Assembly (NCBI GenBank): GCA_965228955.1
Contig: OZ245848.1
Coordinates: forward strand, 1,674,001-1,738,000
Direction of reading: 5' to 3'
Source of the DNA: JANSWY01 sp965228955
GTDB taxonomy: Bacteria > Bacteroidota > Bacteroidia > Cytophagales > Cyclobacteriaceae
DNA length: 64,000 nucleotides
Shown here: positions 1 to 9,249 of the stretch, piece by piece
Position numbering within the stretch: position 1 is the first letter of the stretch
How the letters are laid out: every line of letters starts with the position of its first letter
Notes under the pieces: model-generated
The model's database searches: none
Told to the model about the DNA's origin: nothing
The model's input: the letters and a program-made list of their open reading frames with translations, nothing else
Translations under genes and position numbers: made by a program

Positions 1-1549
1 CTTCAGATATTGTAAGGGTATTGCCATCAATGGAAACTGTAACCACTGATTCATCCAGGGACGCAGCGGAGAAAGTAAGTGCGTCATCTTCAGGGTCACC
101 AAATTTTGTTGAAAGATCAATGGAGGTTGAACCAAAACCCTCAGTCAGGATGATGTCGTTTAAGGCTTCTTCTAAAGTAGGTTTGCCGTTTACACTAATG
201 TCAAACACATACTCTACTAACCCCTCACGGCCATCTGCTGCACTTATTGATATTGAAGTAGATCCAATACCCTCCTCAATAATATAAAGCTCGTCTTCAT
301 TGAATGAAATTGACACAATATCAGTATTTCTACTGCCTCCTGTAAAAGTCAGAATATCTCCATCAGGGTCAGTAAATATTTCAGAAAGAATTACTGTATC
401 AGCATCAAATCCTTCTGGCAAAACAATTTCTTCTGTGAAAGGATTGGTTACTTCAGGGTGTTTGTTTTTTCTAAATTTCAGGATATTTCCTCCACCATCA
501 GTTCCACCTTGTCTTGTTGCGAAATAGAAAGCATTTTTGAAATACACAGGGCCTGGTGTAGCATCAATTCCACCTTCATAAGTAAGTTCAATAAGTAGCG
601 TATCAAGGTTATTTACCAGGTCCCACCCGAATAATGATTGACTTGTGATTCCAAATAATGAATCATTTTCTACGATCAATCGACCTCTTCCAGATCTAAT
701 GATGTCCTCACCAGCTAAGTTTGATCCATCATAATCGAATGATACAAACCTTCCATGTACTCCTAGACCATTTCCCGTGTACAAACCATATAATTTTGAT
801 CCATGAGATACAATTGATTGAGGGTTAGTTCCTTCCTGATCCTGTCCTTGAACAATTGTTTGGAAGTTTCCTCCATCGAGATCCATTGAAGCAAAGCTAC
901 CACTGGAGGATGTGCCACCCGTACCATCATCATATGGAATTCCGCCCCCATTGAGGAAGGCAACAAAGATTTGATCATTTGTAATTGTGAAGTCCACTGG
1001 ATTAATACCAGTGTCTATATTTGTATTGTTGTAAATTTTTGTGAACTCTGTTCCGTCAGATTTGATTGTGAATATGCTTCCTTCATCTTCCGATGAAAAA
1101 ATAGCACTACCCCAAATTACGGAATCAGTAAAATACTTGAACCTTACTTGAGACGCCTCCGAAGATTCGAATTCTTTTAGAAACTCAAAGTCACCCGTTT
1201 CAGGAGTGTATTTAAACATTTTTCCTGTGCCACTTTCACTTGAGTTTGTAGTTCCGTATAAAACATTATTGCTTGCAACAATATGATATGGGTCTGAAGC
1301 CTCACTATCAAAGGATCTTATGACGGTATACCCATCACCATTTTCATCCATACGAATCAAGGCTCCAAGATCATTATCACCTCCGGCACTTGTGACCAGG
1401 TAGATGGAGTCGCTGGTAGCTGTCATGTCGTTAACGATGATATCAAAATCAGAACCTTCAAAATCTCTTATGACTTCCAATTGGGCATAAGAGGCTGAGT
1501 GAATTAAACAAAGACTACAAACAATAGTCAGTATAGTAGAAGTTTTCAT
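1..1549 (-). CDS. Secreted propeller-like protein with cadherin-like repeats (3' part outside window)
   Basis: The reading frame is open from the ATG at 1549 to the window edge (516 complete codons), so the C-terminus is missing. Residues 1-22 form a signal peptide ending in SYA before QLE. About 330 residues follow that are rich in short strands and in recurring phrases such as SAGGDND, NGGG and IYNN, resembling the repetitive choice-of-property/propeller domains of secreted Bacteroidota proteins. From about residue 370 two tandem units of roughly 75 residues begin, each with an FxDPxxDxLTF core, typical of dystroglycan/cadherin-like Ig folds. Likely cell-surface or released; a T9SS tail would lie outside the window. 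Exact function unknown. Confidence 0.75.
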   Translation of the reverse strand, partial: MKTSTILTIVCSLCLIHSASYAQLEVIRDFEGSDFDIIVNDMTATSDSIYLVTSAGGDNDLGALIRMDENGDGYTVIRSFDSEASDPYHIVASNNVLYGTTNSSESGTGKMFKYTPETGDFEFLKEFESSEASQVRFKYFTDSVIWGSAIFSSEDEGSIFTIKSDGTEFTKIYNNTNIDTGINPVDFTITNDQIFVAFLNGGGIPYDDGTGGTSSSGSFASMDLDGGNFQTIVQGQDQEGTNPQSIVSHGSKLYGLYTGNGLGVHGRFVSFDYDGSNLAGEDIIRSGRGRLIVENDSLFGITSQSLFGWDLVNNLDTLLIELTYEGGIDATPGPVYFKNAFYFATRQGGTDGGGNILKFRKNKHPEVTNPFTEEIVLPEGFDADTVILSEIFTDPDGDILTFTGGSRNTDIVSISFNEDELYIIEEGIGSTSISISAADGREGLVEYVFDISVNGKPTLEEALNDIILTEGFGSTSIDLSTKFGDPEDDALTFSAASLDESVVTVSIDGNTLTISE

Positions 1550-1743
1550 GGGTTAAATAGATTTAACAAATGAGTTGAATAAAAAATCATTAATTGTATA
1601 GAAACCACGAAGGTAATCCAAGTATGGAACTATTGGTAGGATTAAATTGAAATATTAAGCTCTTATGCTGTGCTTTTGCGTGAACTATTATTAGGTGCTT
1701 CACGCTACATAAACTTGTCAACTATGTATTTGCTGTTTATTAG

Positions 1744-2829
1744 CTAATCAGCTGTGACTATATATTCCTTCACTCTCCTGGCACCTTTTTTCTTCAGGTT
1801 CTCTGTGTGTGTATCATAAAGGGCTTTGCATGTCTCCTGAATTTTTTCTTTGCCGATCGATTTCCATACGGATATATCTGTTTCCCTGTCCTTATTAAGA
1901 AGTCTTTGGGAAAGATGTTCTATTATCCGGAAATTAGCAATTGGGTGAGCCTGGTTTGGTAGATCTGCTCCATTGCGGATAAACATGTCAAGCTTGTCCC
2001 AGAAACCATTATCCAATAGTACTAACTCTGTAAGTTTAGCACGGTATTCCAGGTCTGGTCCTTTTAGTTTGGGAAAATTTTGGTAATCACTAAAGTGTTG
2101 TCCTTCATGATGCAGATAACTGATCTCATAATCTTCACTTGTGGTATCGTACGATTCAATTACTGCGAATAATGCTTCTTTGGTAGCCCAACCTCCGGCA
2201 TGGGACCTGTCGAATGTTGCAAAACCCAGCCATCCCTTGGAGACAAACCCTGACATTTCATTCACTTCCACGGATACCTGATTGTCTAGTAATGTGATGT
2301 CGTGAAGTTTAGTGTCTGTTTTTTTCCACAGAAATATATCTCTTATGTGAGCCGTCTTTGCGAAGGCGTTTCCATAATATCCTAAGGACTCAATGTATTG
2401 ATTACAATAATCACTGGTGGTTTTTGCCAGTTTTTTCTTGGAGAATTTTGCAAATTGAGGCTGCTGTTGCAGCAGATTAATAACTTTTTCCTCCAAATTT
2501 TCATCGGCTATTTTCTGTTCAGAGGGTTTGGTAAATACTTGGACCCAATAGGAGTGGAATAGCTTCAATAATTCATTAATCTGATCATTGTCCGTATACT
2601 CGAAGTGCGGATTGTTGCTTGAGAACCTGTCCTTATACTTTTTAATAAATGATTGATGTTTTGATGATAGTTTAGAGATGTCCAGGGTGTCAATAATCTT
2701 TAAACCAATATCAGCTCTTCCGTGCATGCTGTTGGTGTAAATTGGGTCCAGGGCATTTGGGTGATGTTGAGCAATCAGTGAAGATGCATAACAAAAGATG
2801 AATAGTAGACTGAAAAATAGCTTGTTCAT
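1744..2829 (-). CDS. Secreted HExxH-containing protein, possible zinc peptidase
   Basis: 361 residues with a signal peptide (1-20, cut after LIA). The sequence HEGQH at residues 241-245 matches the HExxH zinc-binding consensus. Glu261 or Glu268 downstream could act as a third ligand of gluzincin type. No family is recognised with certainty. The rest is helical and lysine-rich, with an FSDYQNFPK stretch directly after the motif. The gene is the last of a minus-strand run and starts 48 bp after the AraC gene stop. Seen: the motif and signal peptide. Inferred: a periplasmic or extracellular metallohydrolase. Confidence 0.7.
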   Translation of the reverse strand: MNKLFFSLLFIFCYASSLIAQHHPNALDPIYTNSMHGRADIGLKIIDTLDISKLSSKHQSFIKKYKDRFSSNNPHFEYTDNDQINELLKLFHSYWVQVFTKPSEQKIADENLEEKVINLLQQQPQFAKFSKKKLAKTTSDYCNQYIESLGYYGNAFAKTAHIRDIFLWKKTDTKLHDITLLDNQVSVEVNEMSGFVSKGWLGFATFDRSHAGGWATKEALFAVIESYDTTSEDYEISYLHHEGQHFSDYQNFPKLKGPDLEYRAKLTELVLLDNGFWDKLDMFIRNGADLPNQAHPIANFRIIEHLSQRLLNKDRETDISVWKSIGKEKIQETCKALYDTHTENLKKKGARRVKEYIVTAD

Positions 2830-2877
2830 GGATTAAATTTTGGTAAACTAAATCAATAATTTAATCCCGAAATTGTA

Positions 2878-3666
2878 TCAGATTAACCTGGCTAGTTTTC
2901 TTGTAAGGTTCGGATTGTTTTGGAAGTAGTTTCTATAGGTTTTGATGAAATGAGATTGGTCAAAAAAACCTGCATCGAATGCTATTTGAGTTAAGCTTTT
3001 TTCTGAGCTAATGAGCTGGGATAAGCTTTCTGAGACTCTTACATTTCTTATGTATTCCCCAATAGTGGTATGAAGCTTTTGCTTGAAACATCTGGCTAAA
3101 TATACCGGATGCACATTGAGTTCCTTAGCTATTAATTTCAGTGATAGCTCCTTTTTGTAATTTTCATGGATGTAGTCTGTGGCTTTTGATACGACAGATG
3201 GTTTTGTTGTATTCAACACAATTGAATTGGAAGATAAATATTCTTCAATCAAAGTTTCGAGCTCATCGTTATTGAAGCCGTGTATGAAGCCATGAATTAT
3301 TTTATGGAAATGGGCAGTCTGTCGCAGACTTGTGAATTGTTCAGGGTTGAATTCCAGTTCTTCACTTTTATTGTTTTTCTTGAATTCCAGATTGAAGCAA
3401 ATACTATGGCTTGACCAAAACTTATTGGAATGCTGATAGCCACCTGGTCGCACCAATATGTTGGAGTAATCAATTTCCTCCTCTTTGGATTTGGAGTTAA
3501 TTCGTTCGAGATACTTGCCTTTGATTGGAGTGCTCAGGTAGGGGAGGTCATGATAATGACTTGGTAATTCCTCTCCAGCTTCGTAATGAGTGATGTTTAA
3601 AAAGTAATTTGATAGTTCTCTATTCTTCTTTTCGGTCCCAAAAAAGTTCTTTGCCTCCAATTGCAT
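2878..3666 (-). CDS. AraC-family transcriptional regulator
   Basis: 262 residues. The N-terminal half carries a cupin-like sensor segment (GEELPSHYHDLPYLS). The last 105 residues form the double helix-turn-helix of the AraC family, with LKLIAKELNVHPVYLARCFK as the first recognition element and SLTQIAFDAGFFDQSHFIKTY as the second. It is a cytoplasmic DNA-binding protein responding to an unknown small ligand. It lies between the serine hydrolase (45 bp upstream) and the HExxH protein (48 bp downstream), so it may regulate this minus-strand cluster. Confidence 0.88.
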   Translation of the reverse strand: MQLEAKNFFGTEKKNRELSNYFLNITHYEAGEELPSHYHDLPYLSTPIKGKYLERINSKSKEEEIDYSNILVRPGGYQHSNKFWSSHSICFNLEFKKNNKSEELEFNPEQFTSLRQTAHFHKIIHGFIHGFNNDELETLIEEYLSSNSIVLNTTKPSVVSKATDYIHENYKKELSLKLIAKELNVHPVYLARCFKQKLHTTIGEYIRNVRVSESLSQLISSEKSLTQIAFDAGFFDQSHFIKTYRNYFQNNPNLTRKLARLI

Positions 3667-3711
3667 GATATATACTACGCTTTTTTAGGTTACCGGGATT
3701 CAGAGAAATGG

Positions 3712-5034
3712 TTACTCGTCTTTCACAAATTTAAATTCTCCGCCACCTTGTTTCAGAATGAAAGCATTCTCTTCTGGTAAGAATTCCATTTTCAACCCGG
3801 CTGCATCAAATTTGAAAAGGTGTTTTTCCACAGCTTGCAACATAAATGCTGGCTGTCCTGTTGCTTGAGCTGTAACCGTATTTTCATTTACCGTTATTGT
3901 TATTTTAAGGGGCATTGAAACTGTAGAATATGTGCCAGGGTATGCTTGAATATCTTCGATCTCTGGCTTGTATTCATTCTCAAAATCGGGGAGCTCATAT
4001 TTTTTACCAAAGTAAATACTCAAAGCTGCTATTAAAATGTCATTGACAGAAGTAACAACACCATTTCCAATGTATGTAATGGTCATGTTGTCTTTTGAGA
4101 AATGACCAACCATAGATGAAAAACCATCGATTCCACCAGTATGTCCAAATGCTTTCTTACTGTTAAATGGAAATTCAAATAACCCCATTCCATAATTGTC
4201 TTTCAAAGTGGTCATCTGGCTCACAGATTCTTCTGATAGTATTTCACCATTGAACAGCTGAAAATAGAATTTATTAATATCTGAAGGAGTTGAAATTATT
4301 GCTCCAGCACCTAAAGGGATGCTCATGTCAGATTCAGGCATACTTTGCCACGAGCCTGGATAAGTGTAAGATTTGGCTTCATTGTTGGAGACTGAAATTG
4401 TACCTCCGTAGTAGGTGTTAGTTAATTCGTAGGGTTTGCAAATTCTTTCCAAAAGCACCAGATCATAAGGTCGGTCCAAAACTATTTCGATGATTATAGA
4501 GAGAAGTTGATAATTGGTATTAGAATATTCAGCTCTTTCGTTTGGTGTAAAGGCAACAGGGAGATTGTGAATTTTTTCAAGAAGTTCTTCGCGGGAAAGT
4601 GTTTCCTCCATGTATCTGTTGAAGTCAGGCTGAGCCGTTAGGTTCGCTATTCCACTTCTGTGTCTGAGCAACTGTTCTATTGTGATTAGTTCTGCATTCT
4701 TAAGGGCGGGGAAGAATTCAGATACCTTATCATCCAATTTGAGTTTTTCCTCTTCAACTAATTGCATGATGATCACCGCTGTAAAAGTCTTTGAAATGGA
4801 ACCAATACGGTATTTAGTATCAGCGTCAGGCTTTACCTTTTCTTCTACATCAAGGTAACCAATGGATCTTTGATATACTTCTTTACCATCCTGATAAATG
4901 GAAAGGCTACCCATTCCTTTATTGTACTCTTCAAGTAAGTCAAAATATTGATCAAGCTTTAACTTTTCAAAAGGCTGAGATTGACCAATAGTTGAACTAA
5001 GAACGGTAAGACAGACGAAGATGATTTTTTTCAT
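3712..5034 (-). CDS. Exported serine hydrolase of the class C beta-lactamase family
   Basis: 440 residues with a signal peptide (about 1-18). The three motifs of the beta-lactamase/DD-peptidase fold are present: SISK (Ser79, Lys82), YSN (Tyr170, Asn172) and HTGG (298-301). A C-terminal lipocalin-like extension of about 100 residues (DUF3471-like) follows, as in many esterase or D-aminopeptidase-type members. The start codon shares one base with the stop of the upstream lipoprotein gene (TAATG), so translation is probably coupled. The substrate cannot be read from the sequence; antibiotic resistance is not implied. Confidence 0.87.
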   Translation of the reverse strand: MKKIIFVCLTVLSSTIGQSQPFEKLKLDQYFDLLEEYNKGMGSLSIYQDGKEVYQRSIGYLDVEEKVKPDADTKYRIGSISKTFTAVIIMQLVEEEKLKLDDKVSEFFPALKNAELITIEQLLRHRSGIANLTAQPDFNRYMEETLSREELLEKIHNLPVAFTPNERAEYSNTNYQLLSIIIEIVLDRPYDLVLLERICKPYELTNTYYGGTISVSNNEAKSYTYPGSWQSMPESDMSIPLGAGAIISTPSDINKFYFQLFNGEILSEESVSQMTTLKDNYGMGLFEFPFNSKKAFGHTGGIDGFSSMVGHFSKDNMTITYIGNGVVTSVNDILIAALSIYFGKKYELPDFENEYKPEIEDIQAYPGTYSTVSMPLKITITVNENTVTAQATGQPAFMLQAVEKHLFKFDAAGLKMEFLPEENAFILKQGGGEFKFVKDE

Positions 5035-5792
5035 TATTTCAGCTGTACTTTTATTTCAGTGAAATCTCCCTTGTTTAACCTCTGAGATAAGTCGTATTCC
5101 AAAGTAACCTGATTATTGGATTTTTCTACAATACCATATCCTTTTACATCAATGCTCTTAATTTTTCTTTCAAATTTAAGCACGGTTAATACCTTCATTT
5201 CATCCATCATGCCCGACATATTCGGAGGGAGTTTGTCAGAGTCTAATTCCGATACCTGCGTGGTTTTTCTATAGAAAAGTTTAGGTGTCACTTTTATCTC
5301 TGTCTCGCTTTTACCAAGCATATTGGCTTGCTTGTCTTTTTGTTGCCCTTCCTGTACCAAATCCATAAGTTGATTGAATTCTTCGCTATTAGCGAAATCG
5401 AATTCAAGTCCTGTATGCATATATCCCTTTGATTTCCCACCTCTCATAAACATAGTAGTAGACTCCAGAAGGGCCATTTTATCAGGGTTATTTTTAATTT
5501 CTTCGTCTAATCTGTTAGCAATATTAAGAACTGAATCAATTTCATCAGGAAAGTCTTTCCAAAGTTTTTCTTCTACCTCTGCCATGATTTCAAGGCTATC
5601 TGCACCTTCCTCTGCACTCATTTTTGCGAAGCTGTACATCATGGTTCTCATCATAGGGATCATGTCCGCTGACATTCTGTAGCTACCACTTCCATCAGAG
5701 TTTAAAGTAATTTCTTCTTTGATTTCGCCACAAGACGATAGTACCACAACAATTAAGAATAGTGATGCAATAGTTGATGTTAATCTTTTCAT
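5034..5792 (-). CDS. Lipoprotein of unknown function
   Basis: 252 residues from the ATG at 5792. A longer in-frame start at 5948 exists but would run 80 bp into the preceding gene and add a non-signal-like N-terminus. The chosen start gives a clean lipoprotein signal with a VVVLSSC lipobox. The mature part contains ITLNSDGSGSYRM, an opening seen in Bacteroidota lipoproteins of unknown function, then helices and a beta-rich end. It is translationally coupled by TAATG to the serine hydrolase downstream. Confidence 0.75.
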   Translation of the reverse strand: MKRLTSTIASLFLIVVVLSSCGEIKEEITLNSDGSGSYRMSADMIPMMRTMMYSFAKMSAEEGADSLEIMAEVEEKLWKDFPDEIDSVLNIANRLDEEIKNNPDKMALLESTTMFMRGGKSKGYMHTGLEFDFANSEEFNQLMDLVQEGQQKDKQANMLGKSETEIKVTPKLFYRKTTQVSELDSDKLPPNMSGMMDEMKVLTVLKFERKIKSIDVKGYGIVEKSNNQVTLEYDLSQRLNKGDFTEIKVQLK

Positions 5793-5868
5793 AGTGAATT
5801 TGGTTTGAGTGTTCTTAAAGGAACAATATTTTAAATTGAAACACAAGATGAACTCAGGAAGAGTAGGA

Positions 5869-6489
5869 TTAATCGTCTGACTTTCTTCCCTTGACTTCTG
5901 CAATGTATTCACCAATTTCCGAGACTGCATAGTAATCCATATTCTCAATATCCTTTGGAGTGTCCCTCACCGAAACATAATCAATGTCCAATGCAGTAGC
6001 TTTTTCTCCGATCACAGTGTCGAGCATCATAAATGTTCCAATAAGCCATTCATCGTGCTTTTGTTTGCTGTAATCATCATAGCATACTTCAATCCCAACT
6101 GCAAATGGGTCCTGCTCATTTACTAGTGGAAGGAACACTGTTTCTTCGGGATCAAAAAGCAAATCTTCATACTCTGAGACTACTTCTGTGCCTAGTGGCT
6201 GTCTAAGGTTGTAGATTGTCCAGTTTTTAACTTTTGGAGCAGTAGCAACCAATTGTTCGACATGCGAAAAAAGATCTGCGTCACCCTCAGCGGTAATGGT
6301 CAATGCATACCCGTGTTCTTCTTCATCCACTTCAAAGAATAGTCCGTCATTGAAATCGTGAATATGCTTCAGAAATTCGTTTTCTAGTTGTTCTTGTTTG
6401 GATTCCTCTAATGTGGGAAATGATTCCAGTCTTTTGCTGTTTTCCTGGAACCAGCTCCATACTTTTTCAGACTTTGATTGTTTGCTCAT
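5869..6489 (-). CDS. Conserved cytoplasmic protein of unknown function
   Basis: 206 residues, acidic, with no signal peptide or membrane segment. It begins with a helical WSWFQENSKRLE segment, followed by alternating strand/helix sequence with many Glu and Asp. I recognise no catalytic motif and cannot name a family with confidence. It is first in a minus-strand group with the lipoprotein (76 bp downstream) and the serine hydrolase. Confidence 0.7.
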   Translation of the reverse strand: MSKQSKSEKVWSWFQENSKRLESFPTLEESKQEQLENEFLKHIHDFNDGLFFEVDEEEHGYALTITAEGDADLFSHVEQLVATAPKVKNWTIYNLRQPLGTEVVSEYEDLLFDPEETVFLPLVNEQDPFAVGIEVCYDDYSKQKHDEWLIGTFMMLDTVIGEKATALDIDYVSVRDTPKDIENMDYYAVSEIGEYIAEVKGRKSDD

Positions 6490-6514
6490 GGGCTGTATTG
6501 GTTACAGCCGCAAT

Positions 6515-7999
6515 TTAATTAATTATCAAACTTTGCATCGCTCTTGCAGGAATTGTCATCTCAGTATATTTCGACTGGAGGTAATATTTATAAGTAATCT
6601 CCTGATCACTCTGATTCATAACAACCGTCACAAGGCTTCCATCCTTATTTAGGAATGATGTAGCCAATAAGTGGCTTCTACTTGGAACAGTACTTACTCT
6701 CACTGCACCGGGTCTCACAAATTTAGAGAAGTGACCTATGTAGTAATAGGAGGGGGTGTATATCAACTCGCCTTTTTCAGTATCACCGTGAATAGGAGCA
6801 AAGCAAAAGTTACCCACATGATTAGGTCCTCCATTTTGATCCAGAAGAATATTCCAGTCAGTCCAGCCCACTGTTCCTTTATTGAAGTCATTGATCATTG
6901 ACTTGCCGTATCTCTCGGCATTTGGCCAGAATTGATATTTGTTGGCATCAAACCTTTCATTACAACCTTCTGTGAATAGTAGTTTTTTATCTGGGTAGGA
7001 TTCCTGTACATGACCAAGGTTGCTGAACATTGGATCTCCGCCTGCCCAGTTTTCATACCAGTGAAAGCCAATACCCCAGGCATATTTAGCGGCTTCCGGA
7101 TCATCGAAAATGGTATTTGCTCTGTTGTTGATCAAATCTCTATTGTGATCCCAAACCACAATTTTCTTATCGCCCAGTCCTTCAGCTTCCATAGTAGGGC
7201 CCAAATGGTTTTTTAGAAAGTCCCTTTCTTCTTCTGCAGTGTAGATGCAGGATTCCCATCTTTGTACCGCCATTGGTTCATTCTGGATAGTAATTCCCCA
7301 GATTGGCATTCCTTCTGCTTCGTAGGCCTTAATGAATTTGGTGTAATACTTCGCCCAGGATGGGTAATACTCTTCGAGCAGTTTTCCGCCTTGCAAAACA
7401 TTCTTTGAGTCCTTCATAAAAGCTGGTGGACTCCATGGGCTTGCATAAAGCATTAATTTACCACCAGCAGTTTCAATAGCTCTTTTGATCATCGGGATTC
7501 TAAACTTCTTATCCCGATCAATATTGAAAGTGGATAGCTCCTTGTCTTCACCTGAGACATAAGTATAGCTTTCACTGCTGAAGTCGCAGCTATGTATAGT
7601 TGTACGGGTCAATGAATACCCAATACCCTCATTAATATCATAATATGCTTTAAGTAGCTCTTGTTGTTTGTCTTCTGGTAGTTTATGAAAGATTTCTGCA
7701 GATGCATCAGTTATTGCTCCTCCAATTCCAATAAACTCCTGGAAAGTCCGATTAGTGTTTACGAATACGCTCACTTCTGATTCCAATGGTTGCCCAGCTT
7801 TAGAGAAAGACTTGTTGTCACCTTGTGTAAGCCGCAGGTCTGTGTCTTTAGCAGTGGTATAGAAAATGGCTTGCTTGTTACCAAGGTTGAACTCGGTTTT
7901 AGGGGTTTGTTTTACCTCCTGTTTTGGAGCTTCTTTTTTGGGTTCCGAACAAGAAATAAGGAAAATAATCAGGATTGTGGTTAGAGGTAGCTGTTTCAT
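6515..7999 (-). CDS. GH30-family glycoside hydrolase, lipoprotein
   Basis: 494 residues. The N-terminus is a lipoprotein signal (LISC, Cys17), so the enzyme is probably anchored to the outer membrane or periplasm. It matches glycosyl hydrolase family 30 (glucosylceramidase / endo-beta-1,6-glucanase type). FIGIGGAITDAS opens the barrel, TIQNEP holds the acid/base Glu241, and LFTEG holds the nucleophile Glu344. A C-terminal beta domain follows (about 425-494). It is probably a retaining beta-glucosidase/glucanase acting on glycan; substrate specificity cannot be assigned. It stands alone between the unknown cytoplasmic gene and a serine hydrolase. Confidence 0.9.
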   Translation of the reverse strand: MKQLPLTTILIIFLISCSEPKKEAPKQEVKQTPKTEFNLGNKQAIFYTTAKDTDLRLTQGDNKSFSKAGQPLESEVSVFVNTNRTFQEFIGIGGAITDASAEIFHKLPEDKQQELLKAYYDINEGIGYSLTRTTIHSCDFSSESYTYVSGEDKELSTFNIDRDKKFRIPMIKRAIETAGGKLMLYASPWSPPAFMKDSKNVLQGGKLLEEYYPSWAKYYTKFIKAYEAEGMPIWGITIQNEPMAVQRWESCIYTAEEERDFLKNHLGPTMEAEGLGDKKIVVWDHNRDLINNRANTIFDDPEAAKYAWGIGFHWYENWAGGDPMFSNLGHVQESYPDKKLLFTEGCNERFDANKYQFWPNAERYGKSMINDFNKGTVGWTDWNILLDQNGGPNHVGNFCFAPIHGDTEKGELIYTPSYYYIGHFSKFVRPGAVRVSTVPSRSHLLATSFLNKDGSLVTVVMNQSDQEITYKYYLQSKYTEMTIPARAMQSLIIN

Positions 8000-8125
8000 T
8001 GTTAATAAGGTGTTGTATGCTATAATTTAAAGAATACTCTAAATATAAAGCTGTTATTCCATTGATTTTATACTCAACCAATATTGGAATGATTGACCTC
8101 CTTTGAATGAATCAAATACCCGTTT

Positions 8126-9202
8126 CTATTGAGCAAACAAAGGTAGCAAAACTGAGGTCACTATATTAATCGGGATTTTGTCTTTTGGAGAGTTGTATGC
8201 TCCTCCTGTAAAAATGAACGCCAGATTATCATGTGGAAAGATCATTAAGTACTGTCCCCCATTTCCGGTGGCCGTTATTCCTACTTTGTGACCGTATGAT
8301 GTTTGATAAGGAAATCTCCACCATAAATAGGCATAAGGAATATTATTTATCTCAGTTTTATATGAGGTTGAGCTTTTAATCCAGATTGGAGATAATATAG
8401 CTCGATCTTGCCATTTCCCATTATTGATCACCAACTGTGCAATTTTGGCAAACTCTCTGGCTCTTAAATAGAGTCGTAACGCAGAGGAAGGGATGTCAGG
8501 TTTATTGCTGGTGTGTCCCCACTTTGGATTTGTAATATTAAGTGGGTCAAACAGGTGTTTTTGGGCGAAATCCTGTATTTCCATGCCAGAGGACCTTACT
8601 ATTATTTCAGCAGCCAAAACAGTTCCCATTGAACAATAATGAGACACTTCTCCAGGTTGATTGATCATTGGTAGATCCAATGTATATTGAATCCAATCTT
8701 TCTTTTTATATACTTTATCTTCTTGTCCCTTCGAAGATTTGTCCCAATCGTTACAATCCATTCCTGTACTCATGGTAAGTAGATGTCTTATTTTGATGCT
8801 GGATTTGTCTTTCGGGAATTCATAGTGATCACTCAGGTATAGTGATATTGGGTCGTCAATCCCACCAACAATACCTTGCTCTATTGCAATTCCCATTAGT
8901 ATTGAGATAATACTTTTTGATGCTGATCTTAGATCAAATTGATGATCAGATTCCTTGTTATTGAAATACGATTCTAGTAATAATTCTCCATCCCGGATAA
9001 TAAGCAAGGAGTGAATATTGTGATCTTTTCTTTGTTCTAAAGAAGCAAGGAGATTGTTGATAGGTATTTGATTAATCCCAACTGAATCGAGATGATTAAC
9101 TTTCCAGCCATCATTTAATAGTTTGGGAGCCTCATATTGAGCTAAGCTAATGTTGCTTAGTTGAATTAAAACAGTAAAGAAGAAAAATCGTGAAATCATC
9201 AT
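8126..9202 (-). CDS. Exported serine hydrolase, beta-lactamase family
   Basis: 358 residues with a hydrophobic signal (about 1-21, ending SLAQ). SASK (Ser93, Lys96) is the nucleophile motif, YCS (189-191) the second, and a GNGG segment near the C-terminus replaces HTGG. It belongs to the class C beta-lactamase-like group often annotated as 6-aminohexanoate-dimer hydrolase-like. An alternative start one codon later (9199) is equally possible. The physiological substrate is unknown. It is a paralogue at family level of the gene at 3712-5034 but has no C-terminal lipocalin-like extension. Confidence 0.85.
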   Translation of the reverse strand: MMISRFFFFTVLIQLSNISLAQYEAPKLLNDGWKVNHLDSVGINQIPINNLLASLEQRKDHNIHSLLIIRDGELLLESYFNNKESDHQFDLRSASKSIISILMGIAIEQGIVGGIDDPISLYLSDHYEFPKDKSSIKIRHLLTMSTGMDCNDWDKSSKGQEDKVYKKKDWIQYTLDLPMINQPGEVSHYCSMGTVLAAEIIVRSSGMEIQDFAQKHLFDPLNITNPKWGHTSNKPDIPSSALRLYLRAREFAKIAQLVINNGKWQDRAILSPIWIKSSTSYKTEINNIPYAYLWWRFPYQTSYGHKVGITATGNGGQYLMIFPHDNLAFIFTGGAYNSPKDKIPINIVTSVLLPLFAQ

Positions 9203-9249
9203 TTCTTAAGTAATGCCGGCAGATTAGTAATGGATGCCTTAGAAGCTTA

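Noticed and set aside
5374..5682. Plus-strand frame of 102 codons
   Set aside because: Antisense shadow of the lipoprotein gene at 5034-5792, with no family support.
5793..5948. N-terminal extension of the lipoprotein gene
   Set aside because: It would overlap the upstream gene and hide the lipoprotein signal that starts at 5792.
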